64,000 bases of DNA from Actinomycetales bacterium JB111 (GTDB taxonomy: Bacteria > Actinomycetota > Actinomycetes > Actinomycetales > Actinomycetaceae). The stretch spans positions 24,925-88,924 of the forward strand of contig FUHX01000043.1 of the NCBI GenBank assembly GCA_900163555.1. Direction: 5' to 3'. The first letter of the stretch is position 1; each line of letters opens with the position of its first letter. Shown here one piece after another: positions 43,867 through 52,593 of the stretch. Position numbers and translations under genes: made by a program. The notes below the pieces were generated by a model. The model saw only the letters and a program-made list of their open reading frames with translations. It was not told the DNA's origin and did no database searches.

Positions 43867-43885
43867 CGAGGTTAGGCTAGCCTTG
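43867..43885. promoter_or_regulatory. IdeR/DtxR iron box
   Basis: The 19-bp element centres on AGGTTAGGCTAGCCT, which differs by one base from the IdeR/DtxR consensus core AGGTTAGGCTAACCT. Overall about 14 of 19 consensus positions match. Its place between the divergent importer operon and the siderophore-interacting gene predicts iron repression of both. Confidence 0.85.
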
Positions 43886-43939
43886 CCACATCTCAACTAT
43901 CAAATCTTCTGAAAGTTCACCCGAACACAGGAAGGCACC

Positions 43940-44899
43940 GTGACTCCCTCCGCGCCGACGCTCTCCCGCCCGGCCTACCGCCCCTACCGGGCGACCGTGC
44001 GTGCGGTCACCCGGCTCAGCCCGAGCTTCGTCCGCGTGACCTTCTCCGGGCCGGACTTCGACACCTTCGCCGACCACGCGCGGGACCAGCGCGTGAAGAT
44101 CGTGTTCCCCGACTCCCCGCGCTGCTTCGACGACCTCGGGGTCGACGACGAGGACTGCCTCCGGCGCGGCGACTGGTACGACCGGTGGCGCGCACTCCCG
44201 GACGATCGCCGCAGCCCCTTCCGCACCTACACCGTCCGCGCCGTCGACGCCGCGGAGCGACTGGTCGACATCGACTTCGTCGCCCACCACGAGGACGGCC
44301 AGCCGGCCGGCCCGGGCTCGTCCTGGCTCGAGGGCGCGGCACCCGGCGACGAGGTGATCGTCGTCGGGCCGGACGCGAGGAGCGAGAACTCCCACGTCGG
44401 GATGGACTGGCGCCCCGGGGAGGCGATCGACGTCCTCCTCCTCGGCGACGAGACGGCCGCGCCCGCGATCGCCGGCATCCTCGAGCGCCTGCCCGCCGGC
44501 CGCCGCGCCACCGCACTCATCGAGGTGCCGACGCACGGCGATGCGATCCGGATCGACACCACGGAGAGCGCCGACATCCGCTACCTCCCCCGGGACGGGC
44601 AGCCGGTCGGCGCACTGCTGGAACCCGCGCTGCGCGCGTGGGTCGAGGGGAACGCCGCGCTGGTGGCCGAGGCTGCCTCCCCGATCCCCCAGACGCTCGA
44701 CGACGTGGACGTCGACGTCGACCTGCTGTGGGAGTCGCCCGACGAGAGGCGCGACGGCGGGTTCTACGCGTGGATCGCCGGCGAGTCCGCCGTCATCAAG
44801 CGGCTGCGCCGCATCCTGGTGACCGAGCTCGGCATCGACCGCCACCGCGTGGCGTTCATGGGCTACTGGCGGCTCGGGCAGTCCGAGCGGACCGGGTAG
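43940..44899 (+). CDS. Siderophore-interacting protein (FAD-dependent ferric reductase)
   Basis: 319 residues of the ViuB/SIP family. The FAD site is SPFRTYTVRAVD (the RxYT motif), and the C-terminal NAD(P)-binding half ends GFYAWIAGESAVIKRLRR. Such proteins reduce the imported ferric siderophore to release iron in the cytoplasm. The GTG start follows AGGAAGG. It is divergent from the importer and likely shares its iron control. Confidence 0.93.
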   Translation: MTPSAPTLSRPAYRPYRATVRAVTRLSPSFVRVTFSGPDFDTFADHARDQRVKIVFPDSPRCFDDLGVDDEDCLRRGDWYDRWRALPDDRRSPFRTYTVRAVDAAERLVDIDFVAHHEDGQPAGPGSSWLEGAAPGDEVIVVGPDARSENSHVGMDWRPGEAIDVLLLGDETAAPAIAGILERLPAGRRATALIEVPTHGDAIRIDTTESADIRYLPRDGQPVGALLEPALRAWVEGNAALVAEAASPIPQTLDDVDVDVDLLWESPDERRDGGFYAWIAGESAVIKRLRRILVTELGIDRHRVAFMGYWRLGQSERTG

Positions 44900-45024
44900 G
44901 CAGAGCGTCTCGGACAGTCGGAGCGGCTCGGACCGACGCGCTGTGATACCCATGGACGCGGGCCCGGGCCGCGCGTCCGCACGCAGCGCCGGTGGCGTCG
45001 TGGGCCCCGGACGAGGAGTACCCC

Positions 45025-46383
45025 ATGACCGCGCCACGCGTTCCCGACGTGTTCGACCTGATCGACCGCATCGACCCGTTGATCGATGCCCGCGACTTCC
45101 CCGCCATCGTCGAGGCGATCTCCCCCGCCTCCGTCGACGAGGTCGCCTCGCTCCTCAAGCGCCTCACGGTCACCGAGGGTGCGGTGGTCTTCCGGCTGCT
45201 CACGAAGGACCGCGCGGTCCGGGTCTTCGAGCAGCTCTCCGCCGGGGTGCAGAGCGACCTCGTCCACGCGCTGAAGGACGCCGAGGTCGCGGAGATCTTC
45301 GCGGACCTCGACCCCGACGACCGGGTCGAGCTGCTCGACGAGCTTCCCGCCACACTCGCGCCGCGACTCCTGCGCGGCCTGTCCGACAAGGAACGCCGGC
45401 TCACCGCCGCGGTCCTCGGCTACCCGAAGGGTTCCGTCGGCCGGCGCATGACCCCCGAGTACATCTCGGCGCGCGAGGACTCCACCGCCGGCGAGGCCCT
45501 CGAGCGGGTCCGGCTCCGCATCGACGACGCCGAGGCCATCTACACGCTGCCGGTCCTCGACGACTCGCGCCACGTCGTCGGGGTGATCGGCCTGAAGGAC
45601 CTCATGCGCGCGCGTCCGGAGGACCGCGTCGCCGACCTCATGCGCCGCCCGACTGTCGCGACCGCCTACGCGGACGCGGAGGAGGCGGCACGCACGTGCG
45701 CGAGCGCCGGCTACCTCGCGATCCCGATCGTCGACAACGAGTCCCGGCTCGTCGGCATGCTCACGATCGACGACGCCATGCGGGTCCTCCAGCACGAGGA
45801 GTCGGAGGACGCGGCCCGCCAGGGTGGCGTCGAGCCGCTCCGGCGCCCCTACCTCGCCACGTCGATCCGGTCCCTCGCGAGCACGCGCATCGTGTGGCTG
45901 CTCGTCCTCGCCGTCGGCGCCACGCTCACCGTCCAGGTGCTCGAGGTGTTCGAGGCGACGCTCGAGGAGGTCACGGTTCTCGCGCTCTTCGTGCCGCTGC
46001 TCATCGGCACCGGCGGCAACACCGGCAACCAGGCCGCGACGACGATCACGCGCGCCCTCGCGCTCGGGGACGTCCGCCCGCGGGACGTGTGGCGGGTGCT
46101 CGCGCGCGAGCTTGGCGTCGGGCTCTCCCTCGGCACGCTGCTCGGCCTCCTCGGCGGCACGATCACGTCCCTGGTGTACGAGCCGCGGATCGGGCTCGTC
46201 ATCGGCCTCACGCTGCTGGCCGTGTGCGCGATGGCGGCCGCGATCGGCGGCGTCATGCCCATGATCGCCCGTGCGCTGCGCGTGGACCCGGCCGTGTTCT
46301 CCAACCCGTTCATCAGCACGTTCGTCGACGCGACGGGGCTGATCGTCTACTTCGTCATCGCCCGCGCGGTGCTCGGGATCTGA
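45025..46383 (+). CDS. mgtE: MgtE-type magnesium transporter
   Basis: 452 residues in the standard order: N-terminal superhelical domain (about 10-130), paired CBS domains (about 135-255; LPVLDDSRHVVGVIGLKDL and IPIVDNESRLVGMLTIDD), connecting helix, and five membrane helices with the pore signatures PLLIGTGGNTGNQAATT and NPFISTFVDATGLIVYF. The CBS and N domains close the channel when cytosolic Mg is high. ATG 45025 follows GAGGAG. The 125-bp leader is too short for a full M-box riboswitch and I see none. Confidence 0.95.
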   Translation: MTAPRVPDVFDLIDRIDPLIDARDFPAIVEAISPASVDEVASLLKRLTVTEGAVVFRLLTKDRAVRVFEQLSAGVQSDLVHALKDAEVAEIFADLDPDDRVELLDELPATLAPRLLRGLSDKERRLTAAVLGYPKGSVGRRMTPEYISAREDSTAGEALERVRLRIDDAEAIYTLPVLDDSRHVVGVIGLKDLMRARPEDRVADLMRRPTVATAYADAEEAARTCASAGYLAIPIVDNESRLVGMLTIDDAMRVLQHEESEDAARQGGVEPLRRPYLATSIRSLASTRIVWLLVLAVGATLTVQVLEVFEATLEEVTVLALFVPLLIGTGGNTGNQAATTITRALALGDVRPRDVWRVLARELGVGLSLGTLLGLLGGTITSLVYEPRIGLVIGLTLLAVCAMAAAIGGVMPMIARALRVDPAVFSNPFISTFVDATGLIVYFVIARAVLGI

Positions 46384-46470
46384 CCGGAGCCGGCTCTCGG
46401 CCTCGCATCCGTGCTCGGCGGACGCACCTCCGCGCCCGACGTCGGGCGCCTGCCCGCGAAGGGGGCCCGA

Positions 46471-46492
46471 CCTGCTTGCGGCGGCAAGCCGG
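46471..46492. terminator. Weak hairpin between convergent genes
   Basis: GCTTGC (46474-46479) pairs with GCAAGC (46484-46489), extended by CC/GG after a mismatch. It lies between mgtE and the DUF6157 gene. It may stop transcription, but there is no T tract. Confidence 0.35.
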
Positions 46493-46501
46493 CGGCGCCG
46501 G

Positions 46502-46912
46502 TCAGGCCCGCCTGGATCGCATGGCCTTCAGCTGCTTGATCTCGGGGTCCGCGGCGAGCGCCTCGTACTCCGTCGAACCCAGCGGCACGAGCGCGACCCG
46601 GCCGTCGCCGTCGTGGTGGAAGCCCCACCCGTACCGCTTGGCGAGCGGGGACGCGCGCAGGCACGCCTGGTCCTTGGCGAAGAACGCCTCGCGCGCCTCC
46701 GCCCGCGCGTCGGCCTCGATGCCCTGACGGGTGGCATGCACGTCGAACAGCACGTCGTCGCTGGTGAGCTCGTACGGTCGGGCCGAGACCAGCGCGTACT
46801 GGAGTGCGGCGACCGACGGCGCCCTGCCGCCGGCAGGGGGCTGCTCCGCAGCGGTTACCGGACAGTCCTCCGCCACCTGGATGAAGGTCCCGGTGTAGTT
46901 CGTGCTTCCCAT
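46502..46912 (-). CDS. DUF6157 family protein
   Basis: 136 residues beginning MGSTNYTGTFIQVAEDCPV, the usual start of DUF6157 proteins, with a conserved centre LTSDDVLFDVHATRQGI and a C-terminal GWGFHHDGDGRVALVPLGS stretch. No activity is known. It is divergent from a broken AraC-type regulator gene 73 bp away, a common pairing of a small domain protein with its regulator. Confidence 0.85.
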   Translation of the reverse strand: MGSTNYTGTFIQVAEDCPVTAAEQPPAGGRAPSVAALQYALVSARPYELTSDDVLFDVHATRQGIEADARAEAREAFFAKDQACLRASPLAKRYGWGFHHDGDGRVALVPLGSTEYEALAADPEIKQLKAMRSRRA

Positions 46913-46985
46913 GCGCACCAGTCTCGCCGCGGCACGATGCTCCCGATAGCAGAAAAGCGACAGGACTCCCGACCGGTCTGCCACA

Positions 46986-47857
46986 GTGGGCGGCATGGGG
47001 CAGAGCGGCAGCGGGCGAGAACGGCCGATCGCGGGGTCCGAGCGGTCGGGCGTGCTCTACCCCGAACGCCTCGCTCGCTTCCGGGCCGGCTGGATCGATC
47101 CCGGTCCCACCGTGAGCGCGGTCGTCGACCAGTACTGGCACGTCGACTGGGCGCTCGATCGTGGCGAGCGGCTCGACCAGCCGGTGATCGACCTGCCGGC
47201 CGTCACCGTCTCGATCGAGCAGGGCGACGTCCCCGCCCCGCTCGTCGTCACCGGTGTCCACGGTGCGGCATGGCGACGCGTCATCCGGGGCGCGGGCCGG
47301 GTGTTTGCGATCCGGCTCCGCCCGGCGGGGCTCGCTGCGCTCAGCGACCTCCCCCCCCCGTGGACATCGCCGACGCAACGCTGCCCCTGACGGCGGACCT
47401 CGACTCCCGGCTGCACGGACTGATGAGGGCCATCGCCGTCGCCGGCTCCCCCGCCGAGCGTGCGGACCTCACGAACGAGACCATCGGCCGGGCACTCCAG
47501 GGCCGCGCCCCGTCCACCGCGGGCCTCCTCGTCAACGACGTGCTGGACGAGCTGCGCGCACGCGTCCACAGCCGCACCGGCGTCACCCTTGCCGACCGGT
47601 TCGGCCGCAGCGCTCGGACGATCCAGCGCGCGTGCCTGGAGACCCTGGGCCACGGTCCGAAGTGGCTGAGCCGACGCATCCGGCTCCAGGAGGTCGCGCT
47701 CGCGCTCTCGACGCGGCCGACTGAGGAGCTGGCCGTCATCGCGGCCGAGCTCGGCTACGCGGACCAGTCCCATCTGACCAGCGACTTCCGCACGGCCAGC
47801 GGGATCACTCCGGACGCCTACCGCCGTGCGGCTGCTGCCGGCAACGCGAGCGCCTGA
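46986..47857 (+). pseudogene. AraC-family regulator split by a frameshift at a C9 tract
   Basis: The N-terminal half (46986 to about 47350) encodes an AraC sensor domain (YPERLARFRAGWIDPGPTV; VDQYWHVDWALD) and then runs to a stop at 47390. The C-terminal half, in another frame up to 47857, encodes the double helix-turn-helix (VTLADRFGRSARTIQRACLE; LAVIAAELGYADQSHLTSDF). The frames meet exactly at nine Cs (47351-47359). One extra C would give a continuous ~290-residue protein reading DLPPPVDIADATL across the join. It may be a phase-variable gene, a recent mutation or a sequencing error. The start lies 73 bp from the divergent DUF6157 gene. Confidence 0.85.
47351..47359 (+). repeat. Homopolymer C9 tract inside the AraC-type gene
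   Basis: Nine consecutive C residues at the point where the reading frame breaks. Ten Cs (or seven) would restore it, which makes this a candidate slipped-strand site as well as a candidate base-calling error. Confidence 0.9.
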
Positions 47858-47890
47858 CTCCGCGAGCTCAACGCCGACGACGTCACGGCC

Positions 47891-48481
47891 TCACCGGGTG
47901 AGGATCCCTCCGAGAACGAAGGCGAGACGCCGTTCGTACTCGGCCCTCGATCCCCGGTCGCAGGCACGGGCGACGAGCCCGCGCTCCCGGATCAGCGCGT
48001 AGACGTCGTCGGGCGTGAGGTCGCCGCGGACCGTCCCCTCCGCCTGGGCCGCCGCGAGCAGTCCGGCACCGAAGGCGCTGACGCGCTCGCACAGGGCGCA
48101 CAGGGGCTCGGACTCGGGAACGGCGCGGAGCAGGACGTCGTTGGCGGCGGGCTCGTCGAACTGCAGCATCCAGACCAGGCGCAGGTACGTCTCGAGTGAC
48201 TCGGCGGGGCGCTCCACCGCGGCGGCCTCCGCGAAGATCGCCTCGATGAGCTCGCCGACGAGCTCCTCGACGATCGCATCGATGAGTCCCTGCCGACCGC
48301 CGAAGCGGTGATACACGGTGCCCTTGCTGACCCCGGCCGCCCGGGCGACGTCGTCGAGCGCGGTTCCGAGCCCGCGCTCGCGGAAGACACCGAGGGCGGC
48401 CCGGCGGATGCCCTCGATGTTGCGCCGCGCGTCCGCGCGAAGGCGGGGCCTTGTCCCGATCCCGGGCGAGTCTGTCTCCAT
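47891..48481 (-). CDS. TetR-family transcriptional regulator
   Basis: 196 residues with an N-terminal TetR helix-turn-helix (about 18-65; [21 protein letters not shown]) and a C-terminal ligand/dimerisation domain with two cysteines in [12 protein letters not shown]. Its ATG shares a base with the stop of the upstream DsbA-like gene (TGATG), so the two are co-translated. The CxxC pair might allow redox sensing, in keeping with the partner gene (inference). Confidence 0.9.
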   Translation of the reverse strand: METDSPGIGTRPRLRADARRNIEGIRRAALGVFRERGLGTALDDVARAAGVSKGTVYHRFGGRQGLIDAIVEELVGELIEAIFAEAAAVERPAESLETYLRLVWMLQFDEPAANDVLLRAVPESEPLCALCERVSAFGAGLLAAAQAEGTVRGDLTPDDVYALIRERGLVARACDRGSRAEYERRLAFVLGGILTR

Positions 48482-49173
48482 CAGGCCGAGGACGACCGCT
48501 TCTCGCGCTCGGCCCAGGTGGTCTCGAGCGCCTGGGTAAAGCCCTCGACCGGCTGCGCACCGGAGACGGCGAACCGGCCGTCGAACACGAAGAACGGCAC
48601 TCCCCTGATCCCGATCTCCTGCGCCTGACGGAGGTCGGCGTCCACCTCCTCCTCGAAGGCGCCGGACTCGAGCGCCGCGAGCGCCTCGGCACGGTCGAGG
48701 CCGACTTCCGCGGCGAGGTCCGCGAGCACCTCGTGATCCCCCAGGAACAGGCCGTCGGTGAAGTACGCCTTGAAGAGGCGGATGACCATCTCGTGCTGCC
48801 TGCCGTGGAGGGCCGCGAAGTGCGACAGGCGGTGCGCGGAGCGCGTGCTCGTCGCGATCGCGTCGTCCATCCGGTAGTCGAGTCCGATCGGCGCACCGCG
48901 CTCGGCGAACTGCGCGTTCATCTCCGCCGCCTGCTCGAGCGGCATGCCGCGGTGGGAGGCGAGCAGCTCGTTCAGGCCCACCCTCGTGTCTGCCGACAGC
49001 TCCGGCATGAGCAGGAAGGAGTGGTAGCGGAGCTCGACCTGGTCGCGGTGCGGGAACTGCTCGAGAGCGAGCTCGAGGTGCTTGTCCCCCAAGTAGCAGA
49101 AGGGACACATGACGTCGCTCCAGACGTCGATGACGACCTTCTCAGCCGTGCCGCCGTACGCCTCGCCGACCAT
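48481..49173 (-). CDS. DsbA-family oxidoreductase, FrnE-like
   Basis: 230 residues, cytoplasmic (no signal peptide), with a thioredoxin fold and redox motif [10 protein letters not shown] near the N terminus; the cis-Pro loop is in [17 protein letters not shown]. FrnE-like proteins are disulfide isomerases or 2-hydroxychromene-carboxylate-isomerase relatives linked to oxidative stress. The start is set at ATG 49173 because it overlaps the stop of the preceding small gene as TGATG; an ATG nine bases upstream is possible. It sits in a three-gene unit with a small peptide gene and tetR. Confidence 0.9.
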   Translation of the reverse strand: MVGEAYGGTAEKVVIDVWSDVMCPFCYLGDKHLELALEQFPHRDQVELRYHSFLLMPELSADTRVGLNELLASHRGMPLEQAAEMNAQFAERGAPIGLDYRMDDAIATSTRSAHRLSHFAALHGRQHEMVIRLFKAYFTDGLFLGDHEVLADLAAEVGLDRAEALAALESGAFEEEVDADLRQAQEIGIRGVPFFVFDGRFAVSGAQPVEGFTQALETTWAEREKRSSSA

Positions 49174-49319
49174 CAGGCGCACGTCCCGTCGACGTCGCAG
49201 GCGCCGAGCGCGTCGGCCTCCCCGAGGAGTGTGAGGAAGGGGGCCGGCCGGGTCCCTTCGTCCTTGCTCGGACCGTCGTTCGCGGCCGCAGGAGTCGGCA
49301 CCTCGGAAGTTGTCTGCAT
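49173..49319 (-). CDS. Small peptide with C-terminal CX5C motif
   Basis: 48 residues starting [15 protein letters not shown] and ending [10 protein letters not shown]. Its only two cysteines are spaced CX5C at the extreme C terminus. The N-terminal part is Ser/Pro/Thr-rich and probably disordered. The stop overlaps the DsbA/FrnE start (TGATG), giving strict coupling with a thiol-disulfide enzyme. I recognise no family; a redox substrate, a metal-binding peptide or a modified-peptide precursor are possibilities (inference). Confidence 0.6.
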   Translation of the reverse strand: MQTTSEVPTPAAANDGPSKDEGTRPAPFLTLLGEADALGACDVDGTCA

Positions 49320-49447
49320 GGTCAAGATGCTATTCGTGCGCACCGTGCGCCACAAGGCGCGGGCAATCAGCCGCACGGACCCGCTGCCCGGCCGCCACCC
49401 CCCGCTCGGGGACAAGGCGACGACGCGCCCGGCCGCCGTCGTTGTAC

Positions 49448-49476
49448 TTTTGATCTGCTCCAATCTTGGGTATACT
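49448..49476 (+). promoter_or_regulatory. fur promoter, possibly leaderless
   Basis: The -10 TATACT (49471-49476) lies 17 bp after TTTTGA (49448-49453). The expected transcription start would fall at or next to the ATG at 49484, so the mRNA may be leaderless. The stretch is AT-rich for this genome and could also hold an autoregulatory Fur/CatR site. Confidence 0.5.
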
Positions 49477-49483
49477 CATCTTC

Positions 49484-49954
49484 ATGAACGGTTCCACGCG
49501 GATAGGCTCGGAGGTGTCGCACAGCGACCAGCTCCGGCAGGCGGGACTTCGCGTCACGTCGCCCCGCCTGGCGACCCTCGCCGTCCTGGCCGAACGGCAG
49601 CATGCGGAGACCGACGACATCGCGGCGGCCGTCCGCGAGCGCCTCGGCTCCGTGTCCACGCAGGCCGTCTACGGGGTGCTCCACGCACTCACCGAAGCGG
49701 GGCTCGTGCGCCGGCTGGACACCGGCTCCCGGGACGCGGCCAGGTACGAGATCCACCGGCACGACAACCACCACCACCTCCTGTGCCGCGTGTGCGGCCG
49801 TGTCGAGGACGTGCCGTGCGTGAAGGGCAGGGCCCCGTGCCTGGAGCCCGAGGACGACCTCGGATTCGCGATCGAGATCGCCGAGGTCCTGTTCCGCGGG
49901 GTGTGCGCCGAGTGCCGGGCCGCCGAGACGGCGCCGACGGCCGCGACGGCGTGA
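49484..49954 (+). CDS. Fur-family regulator (FurA/CatR-type)
   Basis: 156 residues: winged helix (about 15-85; [18 protein letters not shown] and [20 protein letters not shown]) and a metal-binding dimerisation domain with [19 protein letters not shown] and a second CxxC in GVCAEC. It lies 65 bp upstream of katA, the FurA/CatR-catalase arrangement in which the regulator represses the peroxidase until it is oxidised. ATG 49484 is preferred over 49466 because of the promoter position. Confidence 0.93.
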   Translation: MNGSTRIGSEVSHSDQLRQAGLRVTSPRLATLAVLAERQHAETDDIAAAVRERLGSVSTQAVYGVLHALTEAGLVRRLDTGSRDAARYEIHRHDNHHHLLCRVCGRVEDVPCVKGRAPCLEPEDDLGFAIEIAEVLFRGVCAECRAAETAPTAATA

Positions 49955-50019
49955 ACCGCTTCCCCCAGATTTCACCAACCACCACCAGAGCGATCCACCG
50001 CTCGAGAAGGAGACGCCCT

Positions 50020-51510
50020 ATGACCACTGTCGACCCCACGACCGCCCACAGCTCCACGCTGCCCTCGACCACCGAGTCCGGTGCGCCGCGGGAGAGCGAC
50101 GCGCACTCGCTCAGCGTCGGTGCGAACGGACCGCTCCTCCTGCACGACGTCGCCCTGGTCGAGAAGCTCGCGCGCTTCGACCGCGAGCGCATCCCGGAGC
50201 GCAGCCCGCACGCCAAGGGGTCCGGTGCGTTCGGCGAGCTGGAGGTCACCGAGGACGTCTCGCAGTACACGAAGGCGGGGCTCTTCCAGAAGGGCACGAA
50301 GACTCCCCTGCTCGCGCGGTTCTCGACCGTCGCCGGCGAGCTCGGCTCCCCCGACACCTGGCGGGACGTGCGCGGCTTCGCGCTGAAGTTCTACACGCAG
50401 GAGGGCAACTTCGACATCGTCGGCAACAACACGCCGACGTTCTTCGTGCGCGACCCCATGAAGTTCCCCGACTTCATCCACTCGCAGAAGCGCCTCCCGG
50501 ACTCCGGCCTGCGCGACAACAACATGCAGTGGGACTTCTGGACCCTCTCCCCCGAGTCGGCGCACCAGGTCGCCTACCTCATGGGGGACCGCGGCCTGCC
50601 GAAGTCGTGGCGCACGATGAACGGCTACTCCTCGCACACCTACATGTGGGTCAACGAGGCCGGGGAGCGGTTCTGGGTGAAGTACCACTTCATCTCCGAG
50701 CAGGGAGTCGAGAACCTCCGCAACGAGGAGGCCGACATCCTCGCCGGCACGGACGGCGACTACCACCGTCGTGACCTGTTCGAGGCGATCAAGCGGGGCG
50801 AGTTCCCGTCGTGGCGCGTCGAGGTCCAGGTCATGCCCTACGACGAGGCGAAGACCTATCGGTTCAACCCCTTCGACCTCACCAAGACGTGGTCGAAGAA
50901 GGACTACCCGCGCATCCCGGTCGGCCGGTTCACGCTCAACCAGAACCCCGTGAACCACTTCGCGCAGATCGAGCAGGCGGCCTTCAGCCCGTCGAACACG
51001 GTGCCCGGCACCGGGATCTCCCCGGACAAGATGCTGCTCGGCCGCATCTTCTCCTACCCGGACGCGCAGCGGAACCGCCTGGGCACGAACTTCAACCAGC
51101 TCCCGGTCAACCGCCCGGTCGTGCCGACGAACTCCTACGACAAGGAGGGCGCGATGCAGTTCTTCCACTCCGGTGACGCACCGGTGTACGCGCCGAACTC
51201 GCACGGCCGCGCGTACCAGGAGGAGCAGGGCCCGGTGGACAACGGCTGGGAGGCCGACGGCGAGCTCGTCCGCTCCGCCTACTCCCTGCACTCGGAGGAC
51301 GACGACTTCGGTCAGGCGCACACCCTCGTCCGGGACGTGTACTCCGACGAGGAGCGCGCCCGCCTGGTCGAGACCGTCGTCGGGTCGCTGCTGGGCGGCG
51401 TCGTCGAGCCGGTCCTGTCCCGGGTGTTCGAGTACTGGCGGAACATCGACCAGGAGGTCGGCGACGCGATCGAGGCGTCGTACCGGAGCAAGGCCGCACA
51501 GACGGCCTGA
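50020..51510 (+). CDS. katA: Monofunctional haem catalase
   Basis: 496 residues, typical of small-subunit (clade 3) catalases. Active-site His is in [13 protein letters not shown], Asn in [12 protein letters not shown] and the haem-ligand Tyr in [14 protein letters not shown]. It converts hydrogen peroxide to water and oxygen. GAGAAGGAGA precedes ATG 50020. Likely co-regulated with the fur gene directly upstream. Confidence 0.97.
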   Translation: MTTVDPTTAHSSTLPSTTESGAPRESDAHSLSVGANGPLLLHDVALVEKLARFDRERIPERSPHAKGSGAFGELEVTEDVSQYTKAGLFQKGTKTPLLARFSTVAGELGSPDTWRDVRGFALKFYTQEGNFDIVGNNTPTFFVRDPMKFPDFIHSQKRLPDSGLRDNNMQWDFWTLSPESAHQVAYLMGDRGLPKSWRTMNGYSSHTYMWVNEAGERFWVKYHFISEQGVENLRNEEADILAGTDGDYHRRDLFEAIKRGEFPSWRVEVQVMPYDEAKTYRFNPFDLTKTWSKKDYPRIPVGRFTLNQNPVNHFAQIEQAAFSPSNTVPGTGISPDKMLLGRIFSYPDAQRNRLGTNFNQLPVNRPVVPTNSYDKEGAMQFFHSGDAPVYAPNSHGRAYQEEQGPVDNGWEADGELVRSAYSLHSEDDDFGQAHTLVRDVYSDEERARLVETVVGSLLGGVVEPVLSRVFEYWRNIDQEVGDAIEASYRSKAAQTA

Positions 51511-51560
51511 CGCCCGACGGCGGAGTTCGGCCTGACCGGCCGCGTCCCGTTCGCTCAGGC

Positions 51561-51608
51561 AGACAGCGAGGCCCGGTCCACCGTGCGGTGGACCGGGCCT
51601 CGCTGTCT
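51561..51608. terminator. Very strong hairpin after katA
   Basis: Perfect 22-bp stem (51561-51582 with 51587-51608) and 4-nt loop GTGC, 50 bp after the catalase stop. There is no T tract. It is the longest perfect stem I found in the window and marks the edge of the next, atypical region. Confidence 0.85.
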
Positions 51609-51970
51609 CATGCCCCGCGCACGACGATCCAGCGTTCGGCAGGGAGCTCGAGCGAATCTCGTTGCTGAGCTCCCGAGACGACTGCGGGAACGAACGCTCC
51701 CGGATCCGTCGACCGGCTCGCGTCGGTGGACGACGGCAGCGAGGGGCAGTGCAGAAGCGGTCGGCGTCGGGGCCAGTTCCGGTGGGCCGATCGCGGTAGC
51801 GAATCGCTCGACACCGGAGCCCGCGGTCGCCACGATGCGCCCCAACGAACACGACGTTCGTGTCGACGGACGTGGGCAGCCCCCGTGAAACCACGGGCGG
51901 AACACCCGCCCGGCCGGGAACGCCGCGGATGTGCCTGCACCGACGGCGTGAGCAGCAGCCCGGAGGGATG
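51609..51970. other. Region without a confident gene at the island boundary
   Basis: About 360 bp between the katA terminator and the histidine phosphatase. A minus-strand frame ending at 51608 has a gene-like C terminus (RDSLELPAERWIVVRGA), and a fragment reading TNVVFVGAHRG lies in another frame. This could be a decayed gene or chance. No ribosome site or family match supports a call. Confidence 0.4.
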
Positions 51971-52573
51971 CTACGGGCGCAGCGTTCTCGGGAATCCTGT
52001 CCAGCGGAGCTCGGGGCGCAGGTGACTCATGTCGTTGAACATGCTGATGCTCGGGTGCAGGTGGGGGCGATACTCGATGACGGTCAGCGCGGTGTTTGCG
52101 CTGCTGAGCTCGAGCCAGCGGACCGGCGGTGCGCCGAGTGCATCTCGGACCAGCCACGCGATCGGGTAGGCGTGGGTGACGAGGAGTTCGTGGATGTCTT
52201 TGTCTTGCTCGGGAGCGTGGGCGAATCGGGCGGTGAGCTTCTGCGCGATCGCGTTCCCGGCCGCCGCATCTGCCGGGTCGTAGCCGTCGAAGAACGGTAT
52301 CCACGGTGGAGGCATTTCTTCCGGGGTGGGTACGTAGGGCACATGGTCGATGAGCTCGGCGGCTTCTGACACTGTTGTGTTCGCACCGAGGAACAGGTCG
52401 AGCTGCCGGGCGGTGTCGGCGGCTCTAGGCAGCGAGGAATGCCACACGGTGTCGATAGGGAGGTAGGCGAGGCGTCTTCCTAGGAGCCGAGCCTGTTCTC
52501 TGCCCGTATCGGTGAGATTACCGAAGGCGTCAGCTTCACCATGACGGGTGATGTACAGGTAGCGCGTTGCCAT
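51971..52573 (-). CDS. Histidine phosphatase family (phosphoglycerate-mutase-like) protein
   Basis: 200 residues. The catalytic RHG is in YITRHGEADAFG, the second conserved arginine in WHSSLPRAADTA and the second His in LLVTHAYPIAWL. Such enzymes use a phospho-histidine intermediate to dephosphorylate small molecules or proteins. It follows the dikinase-like gene by 20 bp on the same strand, so the two are probably an operon in which one protein makes and the other removes a phosphoryl group (inference). Codon use is less GC-rich than in flanking genes. Confidence 0.88.
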   Translation of the reverse strand: MATRYLYITRHGEADAFGNLTDTGREQARLLGRRLAYLPIDTVWHSSLPRAADTARQLDLFLGANTTVSEAAELIDHVPYVPTPEEMPPPWIPFFDGYDPADAAAGNAIAQKLTARFAHAPEQDKDIHELLVTHAYPIAWLVRDALGAPPVRWLELSSANTALTVIEYRPHLHPSISMFNDMSHLRPELRWTGFPRTLRP

Positions 52574-52593
52574 GTGATCGTTCTCCTTTACGT

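Noticed and set aside
44900..45024. M-box magnesium riboswitch before mgtE
   Set aside because: The leader is only about 125 bp, partly adjoining the previous gene, and I cannot see the conserved M-box helices.
46471..46492. Possible rifamycin-associated element (CTTGCGG...CAAG palindrome)
   Set aside because: The spacing between GCTTGC and GCAAGC is wrong for the known element, and it lies between convergent genes, not in a promoter. A hairpin is the simpler reading.
51775..51800. attL-like copy of the tRNA-Val 3' end
   Set aside because: Only GGTGGGCC matches the tRNA end before the sequences diverge; eight bases is not enough in GC-rich DNA.
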